Origin: Haemonchus contortus
Taxonomy: Eukaryota > Nematoda > Chromadorea > Rhabditida > Trichostrongylidae
Length of the DNA stretch: 64,000 nucleotides
Direction of reading: 5' to 3'
NCBI GenBank assembly: GCA_000469685.2
Contig: LS997565.1
Location: forward strand, 14,815,235-14,879,234
The translations under genes and the position numbers were made by a program. The notes under the pieces were generated by a model, which had not been told where the DNA came from, did not search any database, and saw only the letters and a program-made list of their open reading frames with translations. This document shows, piece by piece, positions 45,604-58,000 of the stretch (positions are counted from its first letter, which is position 1; each line of letters opens with the position of its first letter).

Positions 45604-45866
45604 CAGTGGCTGGTTTCATACTTCGACGTGCGTGCCGGTACACAGGTGGAAAGCAGGTACAATCTTGCGTGCGGCGTGGGAGCGGCTTTGCAGTGGCGGC
45701 GCTGGAGAGGTGTTGACAACATTGGACGTCTATGGATCACGTGTCACTGCTGTCACACACTGGATAGTGCCGCCGTCTCATGGCCGCTTGCACGCCGCAC
45801 GCAAAATTGTACCTGCGTTGCCACCTGCGTGCGGCACACGTCGAAGTATGAAAGCAGCCAGTGGGC
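45604..45866. repeat. Large GC-rich inverted repeat (hairpin), arms about 95-100 bp
   Basis: The left arm contains TTTCATACTTCGACGTG, ACAGGTGG, CAGGTACAAT and TTGCGTGCGGCGTG. The right arm contains the complements CACGCCGCACGCAA, ATTGTACCTG, CCACCTG and CACGTCGAAGTATGAAA. Arms are imperfect and the spacer is about 65 bp. It looks like a foldback or MITE-type element. Open frames over it on both strands are by-products. Confidence 0.8.
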
Positions 45867-48089
45867 TGTGCCGCGCGCGGAGAAGGCAAGGTGACATACC
45901 TTCGGCGGATGCGCGCGACGGACGTTCCCCTCCAAGGGTGGTTGTTGCGCTATTGTTGCAGGACGCATTCTGTTCCGATTGTTCCGATTTCTCGCAGTTT
46001 TTTTGCCATCGCTGTCCAAATAGTTCTCTGAAAGTACAGCATCACCTGTCTAGAGCTCTTCTTCGCAGTCGTTTTACTTCGTGGGGGTTCCAGTCACTCG
46101 AGATATCTATCTGTAGTCGCTAAGAGGAGCAACATGATCAGCGCAACACTTCTTTGAGTTGTGTATTGTTCCAATGACATTGACCTTCGGAAGTATCCCA
46201 GCGGGATTATTGTGCATCAACGATGCTCCACACAACCCTTTCCAATTACTACTTTTCCTCAGTAGCCATCTTGCAGGCATGAAATACGAATCCTCGGGAG
46301 ATCTCGAATGTCTCTTTCCCAGCTCCTAACCGTAGGACTTCTGGATCAAAGCATCCATTCAGTGCCCAGTCGTTGGCAACAAGTTGTTGGTATCAATGGT
46401 GCATACGTCATACATTGTTACTGCATTTTTTGAGTAGTAAGTATAAAAAAGTATAAAAGTAAAGTATAAAAAAGTTCGAATACTCCACGAAATTCGCGAT
46501 AGCTTTCTAGGTTATGCCAGCATTTATGAAGCCCTTAACAACTCTTTCGAGGTCAAAATAGTGATATTTCCGCCACTTTTGCAACTCTTCGAAGAAGGTA
46601 TTAGAACTTCAGTGATGCCTTTGCATGGCGAATCAGCTATCGGTTTCAGACACTCTTTGATGATATTGGCGTATCTGTTTGCTTGCCTTCAATTTACGAG
46701 CTTATCCGATGCCTACTCAGCACGTAATGCGAGATAAATGTAGCAGTCAAGAAGGCATTCACCGCTGACCCGTGCGGTATCGATCGACGACGGAGCGCGC
46801 TCCCGCTCAACGCCCTTCTCTGAAAGATGCCCATAGATGCTCAGGCGATGTGCCTAAGTTCCCGCCAATATTTTCCATTACGCTAGCCGTAAAGTTGCCA
46901 TCGTGATGGTCCGCGACCTTGAGTGTCGATTTATCAGACGTGACCACATTTGAAACCCTATTGAAAATCTTGTTAGTTGCGAACTGTTTTTGTTATTGAA
47001 GATGTCGTCTTAAACGTATCTTCCGTTTACCTCGGAATTATAAAAAACGTTGTTGAAAAGGGTCGAATAAAAGTGATACGTTGACCCTTTCACGGTAGCT
47101 GGTAACCACTTTTGTGACCTTATCAAAAATTTCCTATTGTTGAAGGGGTGTGGCCAGTGTATAAAGCTGTGGCAAGAGATTCGTTAAAGAGAAAAAAAGC
47201 AAGGAGAAAGACTTTTTTATGCAATCGGAAGCTCTATTCTCTTTTCAATGAATCAAATAACTATAATTGACTGTTGTTCAGTTGAACAATGGAAACATGC
47301 TAGACTCTCAATTCCAAGAGCATGTGAACAAACGCGCACTTTCGGAGTGGGTGCTTATTATCGGGTTGTGAAAGAGTACTCCGTATGAGGGACCTCGCTC
47401 ATAGTTACGCTGGTAATATAGGCAGTTACCCCTCTCTCTATCTCTCTCTCTCTATTCAAATTGATATGAACCGTCACGTGATCCGCGCAATCGATATCTG
47501 CCAGATCTGCTTTTTCCCTCCAAGCCTATGTGCATATTGTCTTTACAATACGCATCCATTCGGTCAAATGCGAGAAACAGTATACCGTTTGGCTCTGCTG
47601 CTTCTGAGTACGGCCGACGCCCCTACGCTCTGATCTATGGGCTTGTTAAACATGTTGATCCAAGTGGAGCCCACGCTCTTTTAGGTTGGAGAACAAGCAC
47701 AAGCAAAAATACGACCGATTATTATCACACTTTGTCAATGTTATGCTGGGGTACGCATATAATTTTTTGACATACGCCAGAAACTACTGTAACTAACTAA
47801 CAATGAACTTCAAGTATAGTGCGGACTGGTAGGGAGGCAGTGATGGTAGGGCGAACTTGGCCAACTAGCGCTGGTGTAAAAATGTGTTGCCTGCTAATAA
47901 ATATTAAAATAATAAACGTAACGGTAACGGTAACGGTAATAATAAACGTAGCGGTTATTATTTGGAACATTTATGGGAAAATATCATATGACTTTTGGCG
48001 TCATTCCATGAGCGACGGGAGAAATAAGTCAACGGAATTCAAAAAAAACCAACATTTCAGGATAGCCATAATTCGAGAAAAAGCTTAAA
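45867..48089. other. No supported gene
   Basis: This includes repeat P copy 1 and a (CT)n tract at about 47,433-47,454. Two overlapping plus frames at 47,385-47,770 look partly protein-like (SNARNSIPFGSAASEYGRRP and ICFFPPSLCAYCLYNTHPFG), but the correct frame and splice borders are unclear. Confidence 0.35.
46751..46840 (+). repeat. Dispersed repeat P, copy 1
   Basis: It shares ACC..CTGACC-type start, GCG.TAT.GATCGA, GAGCGCGC.C..GCTCAACGC and CTCTGAAAG with 51,880-51,975 in the same orientation. Confidence 0.6.
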
Positions 48090-49020
48090 AGAACAATACT
48101 CGTGTCGCGCCGTCGGTGATGTCCCGCCGGACAATGGCTCGAGGCTAATCCGCATCGGCAGTTGCTCGGCAGGGCACCACCAGCGGCGTGAGCTAGGTGA
48201 CTGGGGTCTCCTGCCCGCTCGCCATGCTCGCACTCAACTACCACCCGGACTTGGTAGGCCTGAGGCTGCCCCAGTCTCCTATGCGAGCTCCTACGGGCTG
48301 TTTCTGCCTTACAGTACGCTACGATTGTTGGTAGCCCAGCGCCGAGCTCCCTCAGACGCTGGACACACGGTTCTGAAGTGACCTACGTACCACCACTTAC
48401 TGTGCACCAGGATGCTGTGATATAAATGGATGTTACCAACATTCTACGTACTGACAGCACACATTGAGAAACACTCTTTATGATAATCTACGCATGGTGA
48501 GAAAAGGATGAATAAATGCGAATAAATGGAAGAGTAACGATGTGAAAAGTACTATGAAAAAGGTATTAAAATATACGCACAAATATAACCAAATATAACC
48601 ACACTCAACCTACGGTCTGGGTACGATCCTGGCTAATGCTCATCCGAGCCCATCCAGGTCAACCCACCCCCTTTCGACAGTGCTGCTCCAAGGTCCTTTG
48701 GTTACTGCGGACCATTCATCCAGGTATTTCCAGCTTGCTCCATACTCTGCAGCGGTGGCACCTCTCGAGGATGACAATAATGCGGTGCTACGAGCCATCG
48801 GAGGCTACGTCGGTGATGTTGACATAGAATAGTATCAGGCGATGTCGAAGGCAGGCGGGTACGACGTTGACGACGGCAACGAATGATGATGCAAACGTCT
48901 TGTAGGACCACGTGGCAAACTCTAGCTCCCTGCAGCGTACGGTGCCTTTCCCGGAGAACTATGGGCGCGCCACGCCAGGCCGTTCTTCGAATCGTCCGAG
49001 CGGCACGACAACTCGCAAAT
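48090..49020. other. GC-rich block, probably old repeat, no gene
   Basis: CpG-rich sequence contrasts with the AT-rich flanks. A short similarity to 26,395-26,560 (GAGCTCCCTC, CTGGAC) suggests a dispersed element. Frames on both strands are arginine/histidine-rich and uninformative. Confidence 0.4.
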
Positions 49021-50089
49021 ACGAGTGTAAATATTTCATTATTTGCTTTATGTCTTATATTGCATTAAGGTTGCTGTTCCATCGAAAAATAAGAATATTG
49101 GTGCCTGGAGAGGAACAAAAATGTGCCTGAAAAATATGAAACAAGGACTTTTGCGGCTTTAAGACCGACGGTTTCAGCTATCCTGCCAGGCATCCTGTTA
49201 TTTGAATGGAAGGGAGTCGGAAGAGATGTTGAATCACGAAGAAAAAGAAGATGTGAGATCTGGTAAATTGAAACAAAAAGATCTACTGTTACCAATGTGC
49301 TCATGGTCAGTGGTTACATTAATATATGTTTATTTATTTGTGTTTGGTTGTGTAATAAACAATAAGACAAAATATTGAAATAATGAAACTGAACTGAAAC
49401 TGAAAAACACTTTAAAAGACAACAAAGAAAAGTAAAGTCAAGTAGAGTAGGAAGGTAATAACTAAAGGGGTTATACCAACGTCTCGCCATGGTCGTAGTT
49501 TGCGGTAGACTGAGGATCACGCTTTTTGGTGGTTTCTTCCGCTAGTTCGTGTCATGTCGGCGTCCCTACAACCTTAGAAAATCGTCTTAGACTGTTAGGG
49601 CGACGAGGGATGGGGATCGTCGACTCAGACGACGATAACCAAATTAAGAAGAGCAGTTATCAAGCTTTTATAGTGAGTGCTTACTTATAATCAGTTTTGC
49701 AAGGGAGAATCATATAAGACTAGACCTTTTCTTCCAAGGGACGAGTGGATTCTCGTTACTATTCGGCAATAGAGATCATAGTGAAAGTGCCGCTGAAGTT
49801 CCTATGAAGAAGCAATCAAAGTGTTACAAAAGAGTGGAGCCATGATCTTTTTTTTTTTAACTTTAGGATGAAAACATAGAAATAGTTGTAAGAACGTCCA
49901 TCGACGACAGACGACCGGGGCTGTCACATAATCCACCCTTCAGCAGAATTGTTGAAGAAATTCGCACTATAAGAGGGATTTTATTATTAGATTTATAATA
50001 GGAACTAACATTCTGTCGAGCTCACGTCGAGCTACTATATGGTGCTAGTAAGCCTACAACGAAACGCTTACTGGCTGCATTCAGACTTT
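49021..50089. other. Nothing recognised
   Basis: AT-rich sequence with a T-run at 49,851-49,858 and no exon I can support. Confidence 0.45.
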
Positions 50090-50315
50090 GGCGACCGTCC
50101 GTCCGTCCGACCGTCCGTTCAGCGCGTGCGCGACGGCGGGGCTAGAGTAGCGTTGACAGCGCCGGCACGTGATCTAGTGTTGTCAACAACGGTCCGTTCA
50201 ACGCGTACGCGACCACCGTCGCGTACGCGTTGAACGGACGGTCGGATGAGTCGTTGAAGTCTGTAAGCAGCCACTTTGTGTCTGTTTGTATGTCGGTTTG
50301 TGCGTCCGTCCACAA
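50090..50315. repeat. CCGT-rich repeat block enclosing a perfect hairpin
   Basis: A GTCCGTCCGTCCGACCGTCC run at the left and TGTCTGTTTGTATGTCGGTT with GCGTCCGTCC at the right frame a perfect hairpin at 50,192-50,239 (22-bp arms, loop CACC). A second, imperfect version of the arm (GTTCAGCGCGTGCGCGAC) lies at 50,117-50,134. Both strands are CpG-rich. Confidence 0.8.
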
Positions 50316-51507
50316 AAAGCCACGGCACGACGAAGAGTGTGAAATGTCACGCGGGCGCGCTAAGGAAACATTTATGAGATAGGAAGTCTACGGATCATGT
50401 GATGCACGCGTCGTAGCCCAACTGTTTTTAAACAAAGTTTTATAATTACTAGCTTCTGAAAATAATATACATAAGGGTATAATCAAAGACGTAGTTCGGC
50501 TTCTGTTTCACATGTGCCCTAAACGGAACCAAAAGTTGATAAAATTACGAAGCAAAGTACATCAGTTCCGTATATTCGTACTTTTGAAGAACGTAAAAGA
50601 TCCAGATAAATATGCAAATACACAGAATTTGATATCGTTGAAACACAAGCTAGTTCACTTAACGTCATGCTCGATGATCCATACGGACGTGTCAATAGTA
50701 GAAACGGAAGTGCTCTTGGAATGCGTATTATTTCACATAAAAACCAATCAGTTGAGAGGTTCACTGAGGAGTGGTTCTGTTCGATTGCACGTGCACTAAT
50801 AATGAGTGATAAGTCACATGTGTTAAATTTTCACTATAAAAGCTCGCTTAGTGGGATGTAAGGCAAAAGTCCACGAGCTAATTCGGAACCCTTTCTTGCT
50901 ACTCATGCATAGATTTCGTAGTCTCTCCGAAAACTATGTACGTCTTCCTTCTTCATCAATATTTGCTCACTTTTTTTACGCTTATACTTACTTGAAATTC
51001 AGTGCAGTTGTGTAGTAGAGTCTATTAATGACAAGCAAATGACTAGTGACGCTACGCTTTCTCTAATAGGATACTATCTCAAGAATAGAGCGTAGCCGAG
51101 GGCAAGAAATCAAGTAGTTTTCCCTAACTATTATACATTTTCACCACGCAATTTTTCACCAGCTCTGTTCATAGAATACGTTGGTCTACTTATTTCTAGA
51201 TGCCAGAGCGTGTATCTGTTAAGACTAACATAGGATACACTAACCTTCCGGACTGTTCTCGTTCCTAGTCACTTGGGCCCATCTCTGCGCAATTTTCCTT
51301 GGCATAGCATACTTATAAGTCCTGGGTGTGTCCATAATGCTATTTTTTTCCTTTTCGGCAACAGTTCACGCTCTATGTTGCAATGAATACACTTATCTGG
51401 GTAGTAGACAGTGAAGCAAGCCTCGGCGTGAGATTTCTCGTGTTTGCTTGTTGTATCCAATTGAGTGTTGAATAGCTCGTCATGTCCCATCACCATTTCT
51501 GTGAACA

Positions 51508-51522
51508 GGGGGGGGGGGGGGG
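51508..51522. repeat. (G)15 homopolymer
   Basis: A run of 15 G. Confidence 0.9.
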
Positions 51523-51879
51523 AATATGTATCATCCGGCTCACCTATACTGCTGTCCAGGTATTTTCAGATGTACGCATATTTTCAGCAGACAACTTATG
51601 AGTTTTGATAGGAAACTGGGCGGTATTGTAAAGACTGAGAATCGGATCTGGCGATGAATCTCTCCGGCCTCGCACCAAAAGGCAACATTAAACTTTATTC
51701 ACCTGAAGTCCTCTTTATGACTGGTAGAGAATGCGTGATCATTTTATATGAAAGCTGGTGATCGTGCGAAAAGGGTCAATGATTGCATCCACAGTGGAGT
51801 GCTGAGCTTGAATGCTCGATTCTGTTGTCTCGTTAGCAGAATCAAAAAAGTGGATCACAATCAGTAAAATTCAATTAAG

Positions 51880-51975
51880 AATGAATGACCACCGACCTGT
51901 GCGTTATAGATCGATGACAGAGGTTATCAACGAAGCGCGCGCTCAACGCTCAACGCTCTACTCTGAAAGGTGCTA
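51880..51975 (+). repeat. Dispersed repeat P, copy 2
   Basis: It is similar in order and orientation to 46,751-46,840, with a small insertion (GAGGTTATCAACGA). Confidence 0.6.
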
Positions 51976-52585
51976 ATGTTGATCAGCTCTGGTGTTCGAT
52001 TTCTGTCAAACTGGAGTAAGTGTAAGGCCATTATCTATGTGTGGAAGTAAATTTGGTTGGTAAACAGAAAAAAGTTTGGTTTTACGATTTGGTAAACGCA
52101 GAGGCCGTTGTGCTTGTGACTTGGACCTTGAGTTAATGACATTGATCTAAAAGAACAGTACCGTTGCTGAAAGAAACACTGTACTGGATGATGCAAAAGC
52201 TTACTTTCAAGAATTCTCGAATTTTTCACTATTCTTAAAGTCTTACTTTCTCTATTATAATCTCTATCTCTATTATTATACATGCCGGTAGTTCCTTCGA
52301 TCAAACATTTGTTATGTTTCAAAAATGCACAATGTTTTGCTTAGATTTGCAGGCCACTGACTCGCATCACCATCACATCATTTCGCTACAATTTATAACT
52401 GCGGTAGTGCCATCGAAATCACAACGAAATCTTGGAAATCGTGTGTGTGAACAATGAGTGAGGACCGCATATCACACTTAAGACACAATATGATACTGGC
52501 GTTTTACCTAATAGGACCTTGCTCAAAGGGCCAAGAACCAGTTTTCTTTTGACCATAGAGCCCATCAGTATGGCAGACTTTCCGA

Positions 52586-52772
52586 TACGCTCACGCTCCA
52601 AAATCGTCTTCATTGGAGTCATCACCCTGTTGCTCTCTGTTGGGACTGTTATCACAAGCTGTTTTCTTGATTGTGAACTCACAGCAAAAATACGAAAACA
52701 GCTTGTGATAACAACAAAGGGCATTTGGGCGGTGACTCCAACGGAAGACGATTATGGAGGAGCGTGCGTTTG
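52586..52772. repeat. Inverted repeat with perfect 19-bp inner arms
   Basis: GTTATCACAAGCTGTTTTC (52,648-52,666) is perfectly complementary to 52,694-52,712, with a 27-nt loop. Outer arms (about 40 bp, CGCTCACGCTCC..AATCGTCTTC..TTGGAGTCA.CACC) also pair with 52,731-52,770, leaving an unpaired internal bulge. It is likely a foldback element or MITE remnant. Confidence 0.85.
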
Positions 52773-54944
52773 ATCGTATTATCAAAGAGACGGGTGAAGC
52801 TGAAACTTCCTCTTGATACCTATCAGTTTGGGAATTGTCTGCGTATACGGTAGTTCACGTTGGAATCTAAAAGCCTGGTCGGGCGTTCCCTTGAAGTTAA
52901 TCATGTGTCTAAACCACGCGGTTAGTACTGTATGGTCAAAGTGTTAGCTGATTGTGAGATGGCTATGAGGTCTCATAACTGCGGACCAATGGGAAGGGAA
53001 TCTGGTGCAGTACAGTATTATCAAGTGTGGTTGAGTATATGGGTACACAGTAGTAATCATGCACAGGCAAAAAAATTCCGATTCAACTTAAAAAGATTTT
53101 GAAATGGCTCTGATGGAATTTAGAACAGCCCACAATCCAATACAAGAAGATCTGAGTCGCTCAATTCTCGATTACCCAGCGAATTTTGAGCATAGAATCA
53201 TTGATGGGCTTATGTTAGGCCCGCAGCATTTAGAGCTACTTTCCGTTACGATCTAGTTACTTACTTACATAAAATCCAGTGTTCATGAATTAGGTTGACA
53301 ATATAATACACGTCCTTCCGTGAATTTGAACTTGCGTTCCTTCAGTCGTTTCATGAGGACAATTTATGCTTCAAACGAATAATCATCCAGGTCCTCTGTC
53401 CCTTGCTCAGAGACTTCCACGAGGTTCGAAGGTTTTCTCGTTTTGAAGAATGTTGAGCTCATGCCATGTATGGGAGAGCTAGTGATAACCGCGTAGTTGG
53501 CTCCCTTTCTCATCAGTCATTCGGAACGCGGTGAAGATTGGGTGTGATCGTTTAGCTATATCGGATCCATGAAATCTTGTTCTGTGGTCGAGGCTTAGCT
53601 GCTATGGGATACGCCATGCTTGTAGCAACGATGTCCTTTATCATTGCCCATCACCGCCCAGCTAGTCAGTGGCTCGCATAATACAGTCATTAACCGTCCA
53701 ATGTTCATTCTGCAATCCTCTTACTTGGTTAGATTGACCATGTGACATGGTCGTTTGATATGCGTTTTCTGCTATGCGAACCTCGGTGAATCGTTGAATA
53801 TTAATTAGGTTCAATGGATCGGCTTATGGTTGCCCTCACGTCAATTTTCGTCCCATCGTTCGGACTCTACTTTCCACGCAACAATTCTAGCTCTTTACCG
53901 ATCCATTACCGGCTTTATTCTTCGCTTCTCTCATTTCGTGACGTCATTGTCTATTCTGTTTATACTATTGCACTAGCTGCGTCAACTCCTTTTCCTTTGA
54001 ATAGGCTCTGAGTATCATTCAAAGCGACACAATTATACAGCATCAGTAACGCCCGATTGTCGGAGAGATGAGGAACTTTCACGAAGACTTGTAAGGAGTG
54101 TTCTGATTGGAAAGCCTTATGTATCCATATTTTCAAAGAATGCTTACGTGGGTAGGAAGAAGTGCCGCTATCAAGTTTACCACTTACTCGTGCTGCTAAT
54201 GTTAGCATTGGAAGTAACATTCCTCTGATAAGACTGAAATGAAGACAAAACAACTCATGTTGTTCGCTCACTACGACGAGCCGGCTTAACCCTCTGTGAG
54301 ATCAAGAAATTGAGTTTCTGGAGCTGGAACCTTCCGGCTACGTATGTCTACGACATTGTTCTTCAAAGACCAGGTATTAGTCAGTTTTTCAAGCGCTTTA
54401 GATATGAATCAACTCTCTGTGATCTTTGGATTATCTTTAAAGACTTCTTGACGTAATACTGATGGGTGGGTTTTAGATAAGTACATACTGCCTCTATCCG
54501 TAATCTGTAAAAAAAACTGAAGAATTGTGGCGTTCAGCAGAAACTTAAACTCCCCTATACGACGATATTTTATAAAGCGAACGACTTTGCAAGTGCCCCT
54601 ATCATACCATCTGTTTGAATTATTGCTGCAATGCGAGCGGAGATCTCAGTCTTTATCTTGAATTTCAAGTTTTTGTTTTACGACCGATCTCTGACTGTCG
54701 ATTTCCTCGCGGTGTGTCCGAATAACACGTCTTTGGTCATTGTTGCATCATTGCCATTTATTTACGATGTATCAGTACATCTTTTCCCCCGAATTTAGTG
54801 CCTCTTCCCCTCCCCTTGCCCAGTGTCTTTGCTATCATCACTTTAGTTTGGTAGTTGTCGTTGTCGAGTTTAGTAGCTGTCGCTGTCGCTGATCTGGCAT
54901 TCCCCACATTATTTACTGACTCTTCGGCATTCTGTGAAAGTTTA

Positions 54945-54955
54945 TCGTTTTAGAT
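54945..54955 (+). promoter_or_regulatory. Probable trans-splice acceptor for the transporter gene
   Basis: ATCGTTTTAG|A precedes a 128-nt leader with no ATG before the predicted start at 55,083, as expected for a spliced-leader acceptor. Confidence 0.35.
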
Positions 54956-55082
54956 ACAGTAACCTTGTGCTGCAGGTGTGACGAGGTGGAAAATAAAGTG
55001 AACAGAACCAAGACGGAATCACTCACGAAAGGTTCAACGGTCCCCTTCAACGGACGAGTTTGCACCAACAAAATTAATTTTA

Positions 55083-58000
55083 ATGTCAAAAGTAAGCAAT
55101 TTTTCATCTGGTCGCTTCAATGCTGTATCTCAAACAAGCAAAATTGATGCATCATAATAAGCTACATCCATTTCAGCAAGTTGGAAGCCCACCGTTACAG
55201 CCAAAAGGCTTCTCATGGTTGGTGGCGGCTGTGTTCATCATCGGAGAAACGGCTGGAAGCGGTTTAGTGGCTATGCCAAATGCCATCAAAAACACAGGTA
55301 AACGCTATGAGGCGAGTGAGATGTTTTTTCGACTGATACAGAGAATTATAGCCTGAAGCCTGCTGCCAATAATCAGTCCCGCGTGAGGGTTGCACCCATA
55401 CATTCAGAACCGTAGTGGCGGTTTGAATGCGTATGTGGCCTATAGATTTACTTGCGGTGGCAAGCTGATGTACGAATCATTACTTTTATCCTCCTAGACG
55501 ACTCTTTACCGGTCCCGGAGGGATAGAAGATCTGGTCATTGCTTTTATCTTGGGCTGGACGGATATCGATCCAAGATTCGGATCCTGACCATGCTTGGTT
55601 GATAGTGCGCCCCTTGTCACTACACCACCTCCGCCCTTGTAGAAAGGATGTACCGATTTTTTTTCGAAATCTGAAGTTCGCTTCTCATGAACATCGGAAT
55701 ACGAAGAGTCATGTCTACTTACGACTCGTCCTTTTTTTTGCTATACCAATCTTTCACTTGGACAGATACTCGTCTCTCCTTTCGAAAGCTGGGGGGAATC
55801 GCTGGTAGTAAATTGTGTTGTCGGTATGTAATGCAAAGCTCATCGTGGAAAACGACATCTGGAGGACGTTCCTTCTTATTTGAAACTCATTCATACCACA
55901 AGTTCTGAGCGGGACTCACTGCTGCTCCTTATGAAGGGCAACAATGCCGAAACCCAACTAGACAAATGAATTCTGAACTAAATAAAGAGTCTGAAAGAAA
56001 ATAATAGTTGTGAAAGTTTGCACAACATCTCCCTGAGAAGTTCTCCTGTTCCAGGTCTAATTGGTGGCCCAATTCTTCTATGTCTTCTTGCCGTAGTCAC
56101 TTCTCGAACGGCGATGCAGTTGGGTGACAACTGGTTGATAATGCAGAAACGATGGCCACAGTATTTGGAACCCTGTCGGAGTCCTTACGCTGAAATGGCC
56201 TATCGATCAATCGGAGGGCGAGCAAGGTTGAGCTTTTGAGCTTCGGCATTTTCAAATTGCAAGTTCGTCACTCAAAGAGATAGTAGCAAAGATTTTATAT
56301 AGCGTGTCGTATCGCACGATCAATCACGAACCTCAAACTCGGGTAATTAAGCTGTATTAGACTAACAAAAAACAATACAACAATAATGAGACCAATGCAA
56401 AGGTAGTTAAAGCACATTGAGCATAAGTGAAGTACATTGAACATAAGTGAAGTAGAAACACAATACAAATTGGGCATAACAGCCAAAAAAGGGTTAAATG
56501 AGAAAATGCTTTTAAGGATCAAAATATGAATAATCTAATGCTAATCAACTAATCATCGAAATATGGTCAATCTAAATACTAAAGGAAGAAAACAAGATGC
56601 TTCTGTGGTAAGGGATTGAACAAAGTGCGCATAGTGCTCTAGAACAATAAGAGAGAAAGATAGAATGCTCAAGAAATATAGAATGCAAAAACAAGATGCT
56701 CTTACGGGTCACGCAGATATGTAGAATGCTCTAGAAGCCCTTCCACGTACTGGTGTTCACCATGCGTGCGCGGTTTCCCGCGCAATCGATAGATCAGTAG
56801 AGATCACACGTTGACCGTGCAGCAGGACATCTTCAGTGTAGAAGTCACTAAACTAATTTAAGCATGAGAAACACATGAGCATAAAAAGGTAGGTAAATAC
56901 TTACTAGTAAATAATGGTCTCATGCTCCCTTCTACAGCCACGTCTTTGACATAGCGGTTGATTAGCAGAGACAGGCGAATCAATCTTAAACATACACTTT
57001 TCAGTCGAATCGCTCACGTTCTCATTCAAATCACCCTGTTTGGCGGTGCCTCAGTTTTCTCACTTTTGGCAGCCCGCAACATCGCCGATCTCCTGCACCT
57101 CTTTGGATATCCCATCCATTTTTGTATCAGTCTTTTTGCTGTCGCCATATTCTTGTGGCCCTTCATGATGCTTCGAAGCCCAATGCATTTTTGGTACCAT
57201 TTCTACAAGTATTACAATTACTTTGACTTCCGATATACTTTCTCATATAGGCAGGTGTCTATTGGTGCTGCTCTTTCAACAACTATCGCTGTTATCTTAA
57301 TACTTATCGGAACATCTATCGATATTCCCACGTGCTTCCAGGTAGGGGCATTTATTAGAAATCTTCGTTCAGTGAAACTCTTTATTCGTAGCCACCTATA
57401 ATTTCAAACCACTAATAAGACCGACTAGGTATAATGCATAGTAAAGAAACGTGCCACAGGCCCTGGGATGCTGAATTCAGAAAACCTTTTCTACCTTCCT
57501 GATTTCTATTTTCAGGGTAAAGCCGGAGAAATTCAAAGCTTGCTACGAGGTCAAGTAGCTTCTCGTGTTTTACCTCTTTTTATTCCTTCTAACAATAGGA
57601 TCCCTCTCGTTTGCTTTATCCTCCTCATTTCTTATGAGTTTAATTTGATCGTTTCTTTCGCTTGCCACAGAAGATCATCTTCTGGAGAGCATCTTCTGAT
57701 AAAATCCCACTGAGAGCGGAGAAGTGAAAATCGAGTTGAGATGAATATCATCAGTGATGAGCCGACTTTCATTCAGGCCGCCTCCTATACCACAGTTACT
57801 GCGAGGCAATTCTCACTGGGATTTGGTACCATCGTATTCGCATACGGTGGTCATCCTGTATTCCCTACTATTCAACATGACATGGCTAAACCACGACATT
57901 TCGGCAAAGCCGTCATCCTAAGCTACATCGGTGAGTCATTACTCGTTAGTCATCGCTGTTTTGGTTCAACTCTGTGTGCCATACCAATCCATGTAACTAA

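Larger units (their letters stand above)
50316..54944. other. No supported gene between the hairpin block and the transporter
   Basis: The stretch holds repeat P copy 2, a G-run and the inverted repeat at 52.6 kb. A minus frame of 101 codons (52,419-52,724, with ERIGKSAILMGSMVKRKLVL) overlaps the left arm of that inverted repeat and is probably part of it. No exon with good splice sites was found. Confidence 0.4.

Noticed and set aside
45361..46123. Several long GC-rich frames on both strands
   Set aside because: They arise from the CpG-rich foldback structure and its flanks. Both strands and several frames are open, without motifs.
47905..47950. Regulatory array of CGTAACGGTAACGG repeats
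   Set aside because: Only three short units; best seen as minor simple sequence.
54965..55147. Leader of the transporter read as a coding exon (RCDEVENKVNRTKTESLTKG...)
   Set aside because: The frame is out of phase with the transporter exon at 55,177. The first ATG in the leader, at 55,083, gives the correct phase.
57515..57713. Extra transporter exon after a TTTTCAG acceptor
   Set aside because: The residues ([15 protein letters not shown]...) have no counterpart in the family, and the flanking exons 57,251-57,341 and 57,777-57,930 already join perfectly without it.
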